Assembly: GCA_030035585.1 (NCBI GenBank) | Contig: CM057482.1 | Location: 43,195,501-43,259,500, forward strand | Direction of reading: 5' to 3' | Length of the DNA stretch: 64,000 nucleotides | Origin: Dugong dugon | Taxonomy: Eukaryota > Chordata > Mammalia > Sirenia > Dugongidae | Part shown: one piece after another, positions 12,157 through 23,745 of the stretch | Layout: every line of letters begins with the position of its first letter | Numbering within the stretch: position 1 is the stretch's first letter | Notes under the pieces: generated by a model | What the model was told of the DNA's origin: nothing | Databases searched by the model: none | Seen by the model: only the letters and a program-made list of their open reading frames with translations | Program-made: the position numbers and the translations under genes

Positions 12157-12300
12157 TTTAATCATTCATTTATCCATACTCACTGAATTTACTGAGTGCA
12201 TGCAACATACTATGATAGTTGCTGTCTATGGACAGAGAAGTTAACACTTACCCTCTCTTTCCAGAGAGCTCACAGCTTATCAGAACTAATTGAGATGCTA
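12157..12300 (-). repeat. L2 3' end remnant
   Basis: The order aatcattcattta, actgagtgcatgc, then ccagagagctcacagctta matches the reverse complement of an L2 3' end. Decayed. Confidence 0.6.
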
Positions 12301-15300
12301 TTGTGCTGTTACAATTCAGCACATATTCTTAAGTGAAAATAGAATGGTCAGTGGTGGTCATAAATAGTTTTCCAGAGAAAGCAAAACTTAGAGTCTCTGG
12401 AGTACAAAGAATTGTTATGTAGACAAGGAGGAGAGAATGGTGTGTTGGGTAAAGGAACAGCATATGAGAAGGCACTGAGGCATGATATGAAAATACAAGT
12501 TTGGGGACTTGTAATAAATTCAATATGGCTAGGATTAAGGACAGGGGAAGGAGTTGAAGCTAGAGACTACAGCTCCAAATAGAAATGCCTAATAGAAGAG
12601 AACATTGCTTGTGATTAAATAGACTGCTCCTCAGTAAGAACAAATTACTTACTAACACAAGTGGATAACCACTCTCTAACCAGAAAGCAGATAATTAGCT
12701 GCTATGTAAGATAAGACCTTTAAGATCAGTCTGCACCACTCTATTTCTCTTCTGATTTGTATCATAATTTGGTGTGTGCATGCAGATGTTGGTCACACAT
12801 TTTAATTCATTTTACTTTTCACATCTTCAATTGTTTTCCCTTTTGCAAAAACAGTTTTCTTGTAAATTCTCGATTTAAGTTAAAAGCATAGGGTTCTTTG
12901 GAAATAAAATGATCATACCTCAGCACTAGTAACTGCAGTCAAATATTTGAACTTGCAAGATTCATATTTCACACATGGTCTTCCAACAGTGGGATTTATT
13001 CAGTGCTTTATTTTTGCTCATTCCATCATCAATGAGGCCATTTCCCACCCCCATTCCCTCTTAGCTCAAAATTTCTTGGCAATATCCAGGTGAAATACAA
13101 TACCCATTAACCCTCATTAACCCTCTAGCATCTTCTGTGAAGGGGAGGTGTTCCCAGTACGATGAGAAGAACTTAGGTTGTGATGAGAGTACAGTGCTTG
13201 TTGGAAAGTTTCTAAAATCAAATCTAACATAAGGGAGGGACAGAGGAATGAAGGCAAAGGAAGAACAAAAAGGTAGGGGAATGATACTGTGGCCACAAAA
13301 TGTGAATTTATTATTGTTTACCTTCAGGAGAGCAGGAAAACTGTGCATATCTTTCTTCCTTAATTGCTTGGTTGACCTCAGGGAAACAAAAACAGAAGTC
13401 TAAGTTAAATGCACAGCATTTCTTCTGACAATACTCATCTCCTGCCCCCAGTTTCCTTTTGGCTGAGTACCCATGTGGTTTCTGCGCTTCTGAGCAGAGA
13501 GAGCCAGAGTCACTTTAATAACCCTTGAGAAAGTGCATCAGGAGGCATTTGCAGAGAGCAAGGTGCCACGACACAGCCTTGTCTCCTCAACATGCCCCAG
13601 ATATTGAACCTTCCAGTAACTACAATTACAACCAAAACCACAAAATGCAGATTTACAGATTGTTTTCAGCAACACCAATTCAAATTTACTTATATTTACA
13701 CTAGAAAAATTAGAGTAAGTGCTATTCTGACCAGAGACACAGACCAGGATCGATAACCAACCAATTCTTGGCTAATAAAGCACTTCTCTAAGGTCTATGG
13801 TTGCTCTATTCTGACTTTGAGGTTGGCCTCTAATGTCTTATCCATTGACTTTTCCCGTAAATATGTCTAATCGAGGCCATGTAGGATTCTAAAGAGAAAT
13901 GATACACTTGGTTTGGTAAGAATTGCTAATTAACCAAGTATGTAAAACCTGTACCTGCTGCTGTTCCCAGTATTTCTCCTGTGGTGAAAATTTATAACTG
14001 ACAAGAAACTAAATGTAAAATATCAACTTCCATTTCAGATATAGAGGTTTTTCTTAATTCTCCCTCTCCCAAGCCCTAATGGTTCCAAATTCACCTTTAA
14101 GAAAAAAAAAAATTTTTTTTAAATGTCTGTAACAGTATTTCCTGAAGTTATAAAACCTCCAGCCAGGGAAATGTGTGGGATATTTTCATGTTTCATGGAA
14201 TTCTTTAATTACGCTTAACCTCAGTTTGTACAAAGTTCCCTTTTCTGCAGCCACAAAAGATTACACTTCATATTACAAAGGTCAAGAGAGATTAATTTGG
14301 TTCCTTGTACACTTGAATCATTAATTTTGTTCGGGTAACAGAGCAGGGTATTTAATCAAACTTAAAGGAAATAAAATAATGAATGACAGGGGAAGAGAAA
14401 CAGGAAGAGATCTTGAAAAGGTTTCTTAGGATACATTTCCAGTTGTGAGAGTCACCCCAAGGTGCTAGTTCATGCAAAGGCATTCTGCAAAAGGCAGCTT
14501 TGCCTGTAGAACTCTCTTGATGTATCAAGCTAACCCCTCTGTGCTGTGTCTGTTCCCTGGGCTAGAGGCAACAATTTTCTTTCCCAAGTGATTATAGTCT
14601 GGTACAAGGGAGTGATGATTGTACTTATCATCACCACAGGGGCTTGCTACAGTAACTCTGTTCTAAATTTTACAAATCTGCCCTATTTCCAACTTGCAAC
14701 GTCCAGCTCGAGTAACCATCCCAAGCAAGGGCTACAGATTACAGGGAGAATGAGGTACAGGAGTGACTCTCTCAGTTGAAATCTGTTACTAGTATTAGGG
14801 GAGAAAACAACCAGAATGCATGCCTTGCAAACAAACACCCCAGTTTTCCCCAGCGTCTTGGGACTCTTTTCAGGTCTGCTTTCTCATCAAATTTCTTAGT
14901 TCGGTCCAATTGTCATGAAAGCATAACAGTGTTCCATGTGGGACAGGGGTAGGATTTGGAAGATTTTAGTTAGGCAGACACTTAATATGAGGCTATGTCT
15001 AGGGTCATTTGAGGAAGACACCCTTAAGTTTTTTGAACCATGATGTGGTAGCTAAAGAATAGACTTCATAGTCTCTGTGTACCAATTGGTTGGACCAATC
15101 TGAAATTATTGGAGTATTATGTTCTAAATATGACATGACATTTTTATACAACTGAATAAAACACACCAATAAAATGTTCACAGCCAGTTACTCATTTTTT
15201 CCTCAGGGGAAGCCTTTGAGAAAGGAATTATTTTTGTTAGAATTTTACAGGTGAGGGACTACAAATTTCCATTCTCAAGCAGTTCATGGTTAAGTGGAGG

Positions 15301-15524
15301 AAATGCTCAGTTAAACTAGTTTATGGCAAGGACTCTCATACAAGTATTTTGACAGGTAGTAAGGAGGACTCTCTGTGCCAAGGTCAAGCTTTAAGATGCA
15401 TGTTATGGAATAGAAATCATTCAGAGAAACGGAAATGGGAGTACTGAGGATGTGGGTACCTTGATGATGAGATATTATTGATGACATTTAACCTTTAAAA
15501 TTCAGAACATCTCAACTTAAAACA
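12301..15524. other. Largely unique non-coding block
   Basis: About 3.2 kb with no gene and no clear repeat. It has a 5'-A-run/T-run pair at about 14101-14120. The part around 14110-14360 is repeat-free and carries several homeodomain-like TAAT cores plus a nuclear-receptor-like half site (aaaggtca at 14277-14284). It is discussed as a possible regulatory block. Confidence 0.5.
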
Positions 15525-16420
15525 CTATAAAAATTTTAAATAGATGAGCCAGAAACTGGAAGAAAATATTTGCAACCCACAAAAAAGTCAACAGCTAGAA
15601 TTTAAAATAAATAAAGAACAACTACAAATAAAAAGACAAATCTACTGAAATAATAAATGGACAAAATTGATGAACAGGGATTTGGTAACAGAGGAAATGC
15701 ATATTACTATTAAATATGCAAAAAGTTCATCGCAGATTTATTAGTAATCATATGACTGTTAATTAAGACCACATGAAGTATCATTTTGTACCACTAGACT
15801 GGCAAAAATCAAGAAGTCTTTAAAAAACACATGTATTGCTTTTGAGAGTATTAATTAGCACAACTGATTTGGAAATCAACGTAGAATTATCTTGTGAAGT
15901 TAAACATTCACGAATCCTAAGACCCAGCACATGAGCCCTAGGAGATACGTAATGAGTCCTTTAGCACACCTGTTTACAATAGCAAAAGACCGGAAACAAC
16001 CCAAATATCCATCAATAGGAGAATGGGTAAATAAATTGTGGTATAGTCACACAATGGAATATCTTCAGAAGTAAATACGAATAAACTAAAGCTACAGGCA
16101 GCAGCATGGAAGCTAGCAACACAAAGGAGAGACATACAGTAGGATACCATCATTGTAAATCTTAAAACATGTACAATTAATCACTATATATTTTCAAGCC
16201 TAATACATATGTGATAAATGTATTTTAAACAAGGCAGGGGAAAGTTAAGCACAAAGTTTAGGATAATGAGTACTTCTGGAATGAGACAGAGTGATAGAAT
16301 ACATGGAGTGCAGAGATTCAAGTTATTGGTGATTAAATCATTGCTGGTTCAAAATGTGTCAAAATGTTATTTGCAAAAAAATAATGAAATACACTTTCTC
16401 AGTGATGGTGTCAGTCATCT
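15525..16420 (+). repeat. Ancient L1M-like remnant
   Basis: Plus-strand landmarks of an old L1 3' part: gaaaatatttgcaaccca (15563), tacaatagcaaaagacc (15973), ccaaatatccatcaatagg (16000), gaatgggtaaataaattg (16021), acaatggaatatcttc (16051). It is highly diverged; its end is uncertain. Confidence 0.75.
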
Positions 16421-16461
16421 GTGTTGGTAGTAACATTATTGAGCTTCTACCATGAACATAT

Positions 16462-16636
16462 GAGTCTCTAGGTGGTTTAAACCATTAACATGCTTGGCTG
16501 CTAACCTCGAAAAAAGGCCTGGTGATCTACTTCTAAAAACTCAGCTACTGAAAACCCTATGTAACACAGCTCTACTCTGACACACATGGGGTCTCCATAA
16601 GTCTGAGTTAACTCAACAGCAACTGGTTAGTTGGTT
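16462..16636 (+). mobile_element. AfroSINE variant carrying an RTE-5'-like segment
   Basis: Same layout as the copy at 11581, with the aaaggcctggtgatctactt block and a tctgacacacatggggtc body. The head is partly lost around 16500. Confidence 0.8.
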
Positions 16637-16649
16637 CTACTGGACCATA

Positions 16650-17079
16650 AACAAATCTGGTTTGATTTAACCATAGTGGTTTATTAAATAAACAAAACAT
16701 GATCAAAGTAGTGGCTCTTAGATTAGGATTAAGGCCCAACTATCTGATACTTATAAGAGACACATAAAAGAAAATGACATAGAGATATTCAAAACAGGCA
16801 AACCCAAACAAAACAAAGTATAAATTATTATAATACTTGCAAATACAGTAGGATTTAATGAAAGGTTTCATACATAATAAAGCCCTAACAATTGTGAAAT
16901 TTTATGCACCAAATAACTCAAAATTTAAACATGTAAAGCAGAAACTTTTGTAAATTCTAGAAAAAAGAAAAACCAACAACACTAAAATGTAAGTTGAGAA
17001 ACAGCACCATAATAGTTCTTAGGATATAACAGTTTGCATTAATATAATAAATAGTAACAAAAAAAACACTTATATTGTG
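16650..17079 (+). repeat. Degenerate L1 ORF2-like sequence
   Basis: A-rich sense strand with blocks resembling the L1 endonuclease region (for example ttatgcaccaaataactca at 16902). No frame survives. The family call is tentative. Confidence 0.4.
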
Positions 17080-17282
17080 TTTGATGTCTGTCAGGTAGTC
17101 TTTAATGCCAGATATTAATTCTTTGTAATAATAGTACTCTGTGAGGCAGGAACAATTAACACTATCAAAGGCACCGAGGATGAGTGACTTATCCTTGCGT
17201 ATACAGCTAATAAGTGACAGAAGTGGGTTTTGAACCCAGGCTATCTGGCTCTGGAGTCTGTACCTTTACTATGCACTATCCA
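17080..17282 (-). repeat. MIR SINE
   Basis: The gggttttgaacccaggctat block at 17225 and gtctgtacctttactatgca are the reverse complement of the MIR tRNA-like head and its neighbour. Confidence 0.8.
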
Positions 17283-17292
17283 AACACCAAAA

Positions 17293-17498
17293 GCAAACCC
17301 AAGTGCCCATGAGTCTATTCTTACTCATAGTGACCCTACAGGATAGAGTAGAACTGCCCCATAGGGCTTCCAAGGCTGTAAATCTTTACCGAAGCAGACA
17401 GCCACATATCCTGCTCCCGAGGAGCAGCTGGTGAGTTCAAACCACCAACCTTTTGGTTAGCAGCCTAGCACTTTAGCCACTGTGCCACCAGGGCTCCT
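17293..17498 (-). mobile_element. AfroSINE copy, long form
   Basis: Complete from the tail (ttactcatagtgaccct at 17320) to the head (ccaccagggctcct at 17485). The central segment of the long form is present (gctgtaaatctttaccgaag). Confidence 0.94.
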
Positions 17499-17518
17499 AT
17501 ACTATGCACTATAACCCT

Positions 17519-17669
17519 TAAAAAAAAAAAAGGCTGTCAAGTCTATTCCCACTCATAGCGACCCTATGGGACAAAGTAGAATAGGGTTTCCAAGGAGTGG
17601 ATGGTGGATTCGAACTGCCAAAGGTTTGGTTAGCAGCCGAGCTCTAAACCACTGTGCCACCAGGGCTCC
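17519..17669 (-). mobile_element. AfroSINE copy, short form
   Basis: Starts with a 14-base A-run on the plus strand, which is unexpected for a tail read in antisense, and then cccactcatagcgaccctat. The body is short and the head intact. Twenty bases separate it from the preceding SINE in the same orientation. Confidence 0.92.
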
Positions 17670-17799
17670 ACTAGGAACTATATTCCCCCTCAAAGATTAT
17701 GTTTGAAAGATAGCCTATTGCTTATATATTTAATTCTGTCTCTTAAAAACAGAGCAACATCTTCTTTCCAAATGTGTTTGAATTATAAAAAATTGCTCA

Positions 17800-17975
17800 T
17801 ATCTTGAGTCGTGTTACCCAAAGACTGCCCACCAGAAGACCAACAATATGAATGCCACTGGGAGCTTGATGTATATGCAGTGTCTCCAACCCCACTCCAA
17901 ACCTACTGTATCAGAATCTACATTTTTAAAACATCCCCAGGGTTTTATGGACCCATTAAAGTTTGAGAAGCATTA
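17800..17975 (-). repeat. hAT-Charlie-type MITE-like repeat
   Basis: The atcagaatctacattttta, ccccaggg and aaagtttgagaagca sequence order is typical of short hAT-family DNA-transposon remnants. The subfamily and exact ends are not fixed. Confidence 0.45.
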
Positions 17976-17984
17976 AACGAAATT

Positions 17985-18430
17985 ATAAATTCTGCAACTC
18001 AGAATGGTTAAGGCGTATTCTTTGATCACAAATCAATAACACTGGGAAATGGCATGTGAACAAAGAAATTGCTTAAACTTCTAAAAGACATTATTTTGAC
18101 AATTGCCTAAAGAACACAAAATGAAATCCTCAACACCAATTTTTTCATAAGCCAACAACATAAGAACGAAATGTTGGAAAACTTATCAAATGTGACAAAG
18201 ACAGTGTTAAATGGTAAATTCACAACCTAGTGCTGAAAGGAAACCAATGAAGTCTCTTTTAACTTGAATAATTATGAAAAGATATCCTAAGAATTTTAAA
18301 AAATTGAGAAGAATAAATATCAAAGCTGAACCCAATGAATTAAAAATACGAGAAAAAAAAAAAAAAGGTTTATTAGTCCAAAAGCTAGCTCTTCAAGAAA
18401 AACAAATAGATTAATTCCTGGGAAATCGAA
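17985..18430 (+). repeat. Degenerate L1 ORF2-like sequence
   Basis: A-rich sense strand with ORF2-like blocks (aacactgggaaat at 18038, ctagctcttcaagaaaaac at 18384). Heavily mutated and tentative. Confidence 0.4.
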
Positions 18431-19110
18431 CAAAAAAAGAGTGAAGAAGAAAAGAGAGACAAACAGAGAGACAAGAGATAGCAAGTGAAATGTGAATGAG
18501 CAAGAGGTGACCTATTGCTTCTGCTTCAGTACTACTCCCTCACACTCTTCCTTTGGCTTCTGGATAAATGATCAGGATATCAAGGGATGACTTCTCTGGT
18601 CCTTCCTTTCATCTTCCTATTGATTAGATTATACAACAATGTCGCTAAGGGCACAATATTCTTTGGATATCCATTGGAAGACTGGGAGGTATTTATGAAT
18701 TGTTAAATACCTAGTTCTGAGTCAATTCCTAGTTGTTGAGAACCCCCTTTGTGCAGAGTGCTGGACCTGGCAAAGCAAAGGATTAGCACAAGGAGAGAGG
18801 ACCCGATGCCTGCTTTCAGTGAGGCAGCCATGTTGGGATTGTTCCCTCAAGGTTATCCCCTGCCTCTGGCACTGATTCTCCAGGTAGGTAGAAGAAGAAG
18901 GATTAAACACAAAAGGACAATAGACGCTCCTGGTGGCAAATGACCCCACCCAGCAAGAAGCTTCTTGGAGGGGCAGAGTCCCCTCTCACCCCACTTCCAA
19001 AACTGGGGTGAAGGATATGGTAATCTACAGCTGGAGGGTTTCAGCAGTCAGAGTAATCATTTGGTAATCATAAAAGATACTTGAACAAAAAACAAAGAGA
19101 AGCAAGAACT
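18431..19110. other. Unassigned non-coding stretch
   Basis: No repeat or gene recognised. Overlapping short frames exist on both strands near 18722-18949 but show no protein family features. Confidence 0.45.
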
Positions 19111-19262
19111 AAAATCAAACCTGTTGCTGTCGAGTTGATTCTGACTCATAGCGATCCTATACGACAGAGTGGAACTGCCCCATAGGGTTTCCAAGGAGCG
19201 GCTGGTGGATTCAAACTGCCGACCTAGCAGCCAAGCTCTTAACCACTGTGCCACCAGGGCTC
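19111..19262 (-). mobile_element. AfroSINE copy, short form
   Basis: Tail tgctgtcgagttgattctga and head ccactgtgccaccagggctc are well kept. A dozen bases are deleted in the B-box region, where the usual ccttttggtt is missing. Confidence 0.93.
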
Positions 19263-19829
19263 TTATAAAGTTGCATACATATATGTAAATAAAGGCTATT
19301 GGGAAAAAAATACAAAAACAAAAACATGCCACCAATTTAATGGTGATTATCTCTGGGTAATTATATGTTTCTTCTTTTCTATATTTTCCTAATAGTCTAC
19401 CACAGAAATTTATAAAGTTTATGTTTGAAAAAAAAATTTAACACTATTAATATTCTCGTAGATTTCTCATTTATGTAAAATGTTTATATCTCTTCAGCCT
19501 CACCTCTCCGGGATCCTGTTCTCCCATTTGTCCTACTTATGGGGAGCTCTGTAACCAAAGCCCTGTCACCCCTGACTTCAATTAAAGAGAGGATTTGAAC
19601 CAAAGGAGGTGTCCTCAGCTGGGAATGCTGATCAGAGAAATGGGTGAAAGGGAAGATGGGTGAGTGATACCAGTTGTGAGTGATAATAGTTGTGTTCTTA
19701 TGGGCAAAGGTAAGTGAGCATGGGGGAAATTATTCAGTGAATTTTAAACCATAAGGTGGTGATACCAGAATCAAAGACTGAACGGCTGAGGGTTTTGCTC
19801 TTGTTGCCAACTTCTAAACGATGGTTCTG
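19263..19829. other. Unassigned non-coding stretch
   Basis: No gene or repeat recognised. Confidence 0.45.
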
Positions 19830-19985
19830 AAATCACCCGGGGTATTCACATATCCTGCTGTCTAGGACATAACCCAGATCAGTTAAGTTGGAATCACTGG
19901 GTGTGGAAACCAGAAGTCCAGATTTTTTTTTTAAGCTCTCCAGATGATTCCAATATACAGCCAAGTTTGAGAATTATCAGAGATT
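19830..19985 (-). repeat. hAT-Charlie-type MITE-like repeat
   Basis: The gttctgaaatcacccgggg start, aagctctccagatgattcca and gccaagtttgagaattatc match the general layout of hAT-type non-autonomous elements. A T-run at 19923-19931 interrupts it. Confidence 0.5.
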
Positions 19986-20022
19986 TCTTTGTATGTAATA
20001 TAGAGATAAATAAACTACATTG

Positions 20023-20350
20023 TTTTAGCTGCTATTGAGTGGTCTCCAACTCATGGCAACCCCATACACAACAGAACAAAGCTTGTCTGATCCTGCTTCA
20101 TCCCCATTAACAGCTGTAGACTGGACCATTATGATCCATAGGGTTTTCATTGACTGATTTTCAGAAGTAGATCTCCAGGCCTTTCTTCCTAGTCCATCTA
20201 GAAGCTAGTCAAGAGCCTCCACTGAAACCAAGTCTCATAACAGCACACAAGACTCCATTGACAAATGGGTGGTTGCTGTGCGTTAGGCACATTGTCCTGT
20301 GTCTGTCACGTGAAAGGGGAGAATTTTACCACTGAACCATCAATGTCTCG
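20023..20350 (-). mobile_element. tRNA-Gly-headed, RTE-tailed SINE
   Basis: On the minus strand it opens with a tRNA-Gly-like head (gacattgatggttcagtgg then taaaattct) and continues into a body shared with the RTE 5' UTR (tagactaggaagaaaggcctgg-like, written here in antisense). It ends in the tail atggcaacccc, also shared with RTE. It is distinct from AfroSINE, whose head derives from a different tRNA. Confidence 0.8.
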
Positions 20351-20525
20351 TAATTAAACCATACTCCCCTTTGATTTGCATTGCATAACCTGGTAGAAGC
20401 AGTTTAAGGAATAGCAATCAGAACAAAATCACTTTTTCCAGGATCCGTCTCTTTACAGGATTGATGTCTACACTACAGAGTTTAACCATATCACAGATAG
20501 ATTTGCCCTGGGCTGTCCCTGGTCT

Positions 20526-20692
20526 GGAAACCCTGGTGACATAGTGGTTAAGTGCTTTGGCTGCTAACCAAAAGGCCGGCAGCTCGAATCTACCAGGCAT
20601 TCCCTGGAAACTCTATGGGGCAGTTCTGCTCTGTCCCAAAGGGTCACTGTGAGTTAGAGTCGACTCGACGGCAACAGGTTTGATTGGTTTGG
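20526..20692 (+). mobile_element. AfroSINE copy, short form
   Basis: Head, B-box-like cagctcgaatctacc, body and agtcgactcgacggcaac tail are all present. The tail is close to the apparent consensus, which suggests a comparatively young copy. Confidence 0.95.
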
Positions 20693-20704
20693 TCACTGGT
20701 CTTC

Positions 20705-20873
20705 GGGCCCTGCTGGCTCAGTGGTTAAGAGCTTAGGCTGCTAGCCAAAAGGTCAGTAGTTCGAATCCACTAGCTGGTCTTTGGAAACGCTATGGGGCAG
20801 TTCTACTCTGTCCTATAGTGTCACTATGAGTTGGAATTGACTTGATGGCAATCGGGTTTTTTTTTTTTTTTTT
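20705..20873 (+). mobile_element. AfroSINE copy, short form
   Basis: Only about a dozen bases after the previous copy and in the same orientation. It ends in a run of 15 or more T (20858-20873) rather than an A tail. Confidence 0.94.
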
Positions 20874-21184
20874 AAGGAGCCCCTGGTCTGCATTCCAGAA
20901 GATCATGCCATATGTTGGCCCTGCTAGCTACTGGAGGTTTCAGGCAGCTGTGGTGAAGCCTGTGTCCATGCATGAAGCCTCAAGGATGCTAGCTGGGTGT
21001 TTCTATGGGAAATATAGGCTAGTTACTTCTGAAATTTTTGTGGTAAATTGAGGCTAAACAATCCTGTGGTAAAGCATGAAGAGAGAATACTTTGACCACT
21101 CCTGCTACTGTGGTTTCATCATGTATTATATGATGTATATTTACAGCTATTCCTTTATTACTGACATGGCTATTCTTGGGGGCA
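20874..21184. other. Unassigned non-coding stretch
   Basis: Begins with aaggagcccctggtctg, which may be a truncated AfroSINE head. Nothing else recognised. Confidence 0.4.
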
Positions 21185-21485
21185 GCAGTGGTGGTTCAAG
21201 GGTAGAATTCTTACTTTCTATGCTGGAGACCTTCTTTTGATTCCCGGACAATGCATCTCATGCTCAGCTACCACTTGTCTGTCTGTAGAGGCTTGTGCAT
21301 TTCTATGATGTTGAACAGGTTTCGGCAGAGCTTCCAGACTAAGACAGACTAGGAAGAAGGGCCTGGTGATCTACTTCTGAAAAATCCGCTATTGAAAGCC
21401 CTATAGATTGCAGAGGTCCAATCACATTGTGCATGGGAGTCTCCATGAGTTGGGGGCCGATCTGACTGCAGCTAACAACAACATT
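21185..21485 (+). mobile_element. tRNA-Gly-headed, RTE-tailed SINE
   Basis: The first 71 bases (21185-21255) align end to end with tRNA-Gly(GCC): gtggttcaagggtagaattc over the D arm, and ttttgattcccgg over the T arm. The anticodon region is mutated. Then come a unique segment, the gcttccagactaagacagac block shared with the RTE 5' UTR, and a gactgcagctaacaacaaca tail shared with the RTE 3' end. Confidence 0.85.
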
Positions 21486-21894
21486 GACTTTTTTTTCCTA
21501 AAGCAGTAAACCCTTTCAGCACCAATCATTCTAATATCAGCAAGTGTGTACTGAATACAAACCAGGTTCAAGTTCTGAATTTCTGTTGGAAAGCTGGTGA
21601 TGAATTGGTAATGTTTAATTTGACAAAATGTCAACATATTCATTCGTCATGGGGTCCGTGATGATATCACTGACCACTGAAAACCAGAAGAAAAACCAGC
21701 TGAAGAAGTGTCAACGTGCAACTTCAACAGTTGGTAGGGCTGTTAATAAGACTGTGACCAAAGATAAAGATTCAATGAATGTAGCTACAGAGAGTAAGTC
21801 AATAGATCAATTTGTGACAGATGACTGTTGTTTAGATCAAATAACTATTCTCAATTGAATTCTAAGGTTCTTGTGTATCTGCATAAAGTGAAGA
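21486..21894. other. Unassigned non-coding stretch
   Basis: No repeat or gene recognised. A 76-codon frame at 21628-21858 has no family features. Confidence 0.4.
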
Positions 21895-22206
21895 TATAGC
21901 TGTTAATTCATGGCTACCCCATGCACAATGGACTTTGTCTTGTGCCATCCACATGATTGGCTGCAGATCAGACCACTGTGAGACATAAAGTTTTCAATGG
22001 CTGATTTTTGGAAGTAGATCTCCAGACCTTTCTTCCTAGTCCCTCTTAGTTTGGGAGCTCTGCTGAAACCTTTTCAGCATCATAGCAACATGCAAGCCTC
22101 CAATGACAGACAGGTGGAGACTATGCATGAGATGTATTGGCCAGAAGTGGAACTGGGTCTCCCGCATAGAAGGTGAGAATTCTACCACTGAATCACCATT
22201 GCCTCT
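21895..22206 (-). mobile_element. tRNA-Gly-headed, RTE-tailed SINE
   Basis: Minus-strand head near 22206-22135 (aatggtgattcagtgg then tagaattctc), RTE-like body, and a tail near 21895. It is the best head-body-tail match to the copy at 21185, in the opposite orientation and about 400 bases away. Confidence 0.83.
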
Positions 22207-22740
22207 CTAAACATACCTTATAATCAACCAAGAAATAAAAGCTGTCCTTTCAGAATCGACAGATATTTGTATACGTACACGAAATACCTCAACTACAATT
22301 TGTGTGGGTGATAAAGCTGACGTTAAATGAAAACAAAACCCGACAAAATTTTGGCATGGCAGTATGAACTTTCTCTCCTTGCTGCCCTCATTACTTGGGT
22401 TTTAAAATATTTGAGATTTACAAGAATTTGTTCATAAATCAGCATAAGTGACGAACAACAAAATTAAACATTTTTGGAAAAGTTTCGGTTGCATTTTGTT
22501 CAGTATCAGTTGAAAACTTTAATCAAAATATTAAACAAATGAAGCTCAAAAAGCTTTATTGATAACAAAGCTGACAAAGAGGAAAACATTGATATTTACC
22601 CTACAAAAGCAAGGGGGGAAACTGAACAAAATAAGCAATGAGAGCTGAAATAGTGTGCATGATTTAATTTTGAAATCATATGATTGTACTTTGGAAAATT
22701 TTGATTGGTGAGAAAAATCTTTTCCCCCCTGCTGGGACTG
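22207..22740. other. Unassigned non-coding stretch
   Basis: AT-rich, with no recognised content. Confidence 0.45.
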
Positions 22741-22872
22741 TTTTTTTTTTTTAATTGTGCTTTAGATGAAGGTTTACAGAACAAATAGTTTCTCATTAAA
22801 CAGTATACATATTGTTTTACGACATTGCTTAACAACCCCATGACACGTCAACACTCTCCCCTCTCAACCTTG
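22741..22872 (-). mobile_element. L1 3' UTR terminal fragment
   Basis: Reverse complement of the last 130 bases of the L1 3' UTR seen at 52415-52540: gtttacagaacaaatagttt, ctcattaaacagtatacata and caaccccatgacacgtcaac, in the order expected for antisense. It starts with a T-run that represents the A tail. Confidence 0.88.
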
Positions 22873-23098
22873 GAGGACTTTTTTTTGGTGAAAATACACA
22901 TAGCCAAAGTTACACCATTTCAAAAGTTTCTACATGTACAATTCGGTGACATCGATTACATTCTTCCAATTGTGCTGCTATTCTCCCTATCCTTTTCCAA
23001 ATTATTCCATCACCATTATCTTTAACTCATTGCACCCTAGGCTTCCCATCAAACCTGTTGAGTGGCTGTTGTCAATTTGATCTCACATAGATAATTCT
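22873..23098 (-). repeat. L1M-like 3' end fragment
   Basis: The tttttttggtgaaaatacac, gtacaattcggtgacatcg and attccatcaccattatct order matches antisense old L1 3' ends, like the copy at 59349-59600. It lies between two nearly identical L1 terminal fragments. Confidence 0.65.
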
Positions 23099-23216
23099 TC
23101 TTTTTTTTGTACCTTAGATGAGGGTTTGCAGAACAAATAGTTTCTCATTAAACAGTCCACATACTTCCCTATGACAATGGTTAACAACCCCGCGACACGT
23201 CAACACTGTCCCTTCA
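23099..23216 (-). mobile_element. L1 3' UTR terminal fragment, second copy
   Basis: Repeats the same 3' terminal L1 segment as 22741-22872 (tttgcagaacaaatagtttc, ctcattaaacagtccacata, caaccccgcgacacgtcaac) with about 10 per cent difference by eye. Confidence 0.88.
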
Positions 23217-23320
23217 GTGAGAAGAATTTTCGATGCAATTCTTAGGTTTGGTTTCTACTCTGTACCAGAATGGAATGGGATTGAAAAGGTCTATGATTTT
23301 GCTTTATCTAAATTCAATAA

Positions 23321-23745
23321 CCCCCACATGTCTGTCAGTTTGTCATACTGTGGGGGCTTGTATGTTGCTGTGATGCTGGAAGCTATGCCACCAGTTTTCA
23401 AAGGACAGCAGGGTCACCCATGGCAGATAAGTTTCGGTGAACCTTCCAGACTAAGACAGGCTAGGAAGAAAGACCTGGCAATCTACTTCTTAAAAGAATT
23501 AGCCAGTGGAAACCTTATGAATAGCAGCAGAACGTTGTCTGATACAGTGCCAGAAGATGAGCCCCCCCAGGTTGGAAGGCACTCAAAAGACAACTGGGGA
23601 AGAGCTACCGCCTCAAAGTAGAGTTGACCATAATGACGTGGATGGAGTCAAGCTTTTGGAACCTTCATTCGCTGATGTGGCATGACTCAAAATGAGAAGA
23701 AACAGCTGCAAACATCCATTAATAATTGGAACGTGGAATGTACAT
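23321..23745 (+). mobile_element. RTE (BovB-like) 5' UTR and start of ORF, 3' truncated
   Basis: Matches, in the opposite orientation, the 5' end of the RTE at 46799-48407. Shared blocks are ctgtcagtttgtcatactgt, the gcttccagac-type block, ggttggaaggcactcaaaag, and the start of the endonuclease frame (aaacagctgc...ggaacgtggaatgtac at 23700-23743). The element breaks off there. A 134-codon frame over 23217-23621 crosses the boundary of the element and is not a protein. Confidence 0.85.

Noticed and set aside
23217..23621. 134-codon plus-strand frame
   Set aside because: Starts in unassigned DNA and continues in the non-coding RTE 5' UTR.
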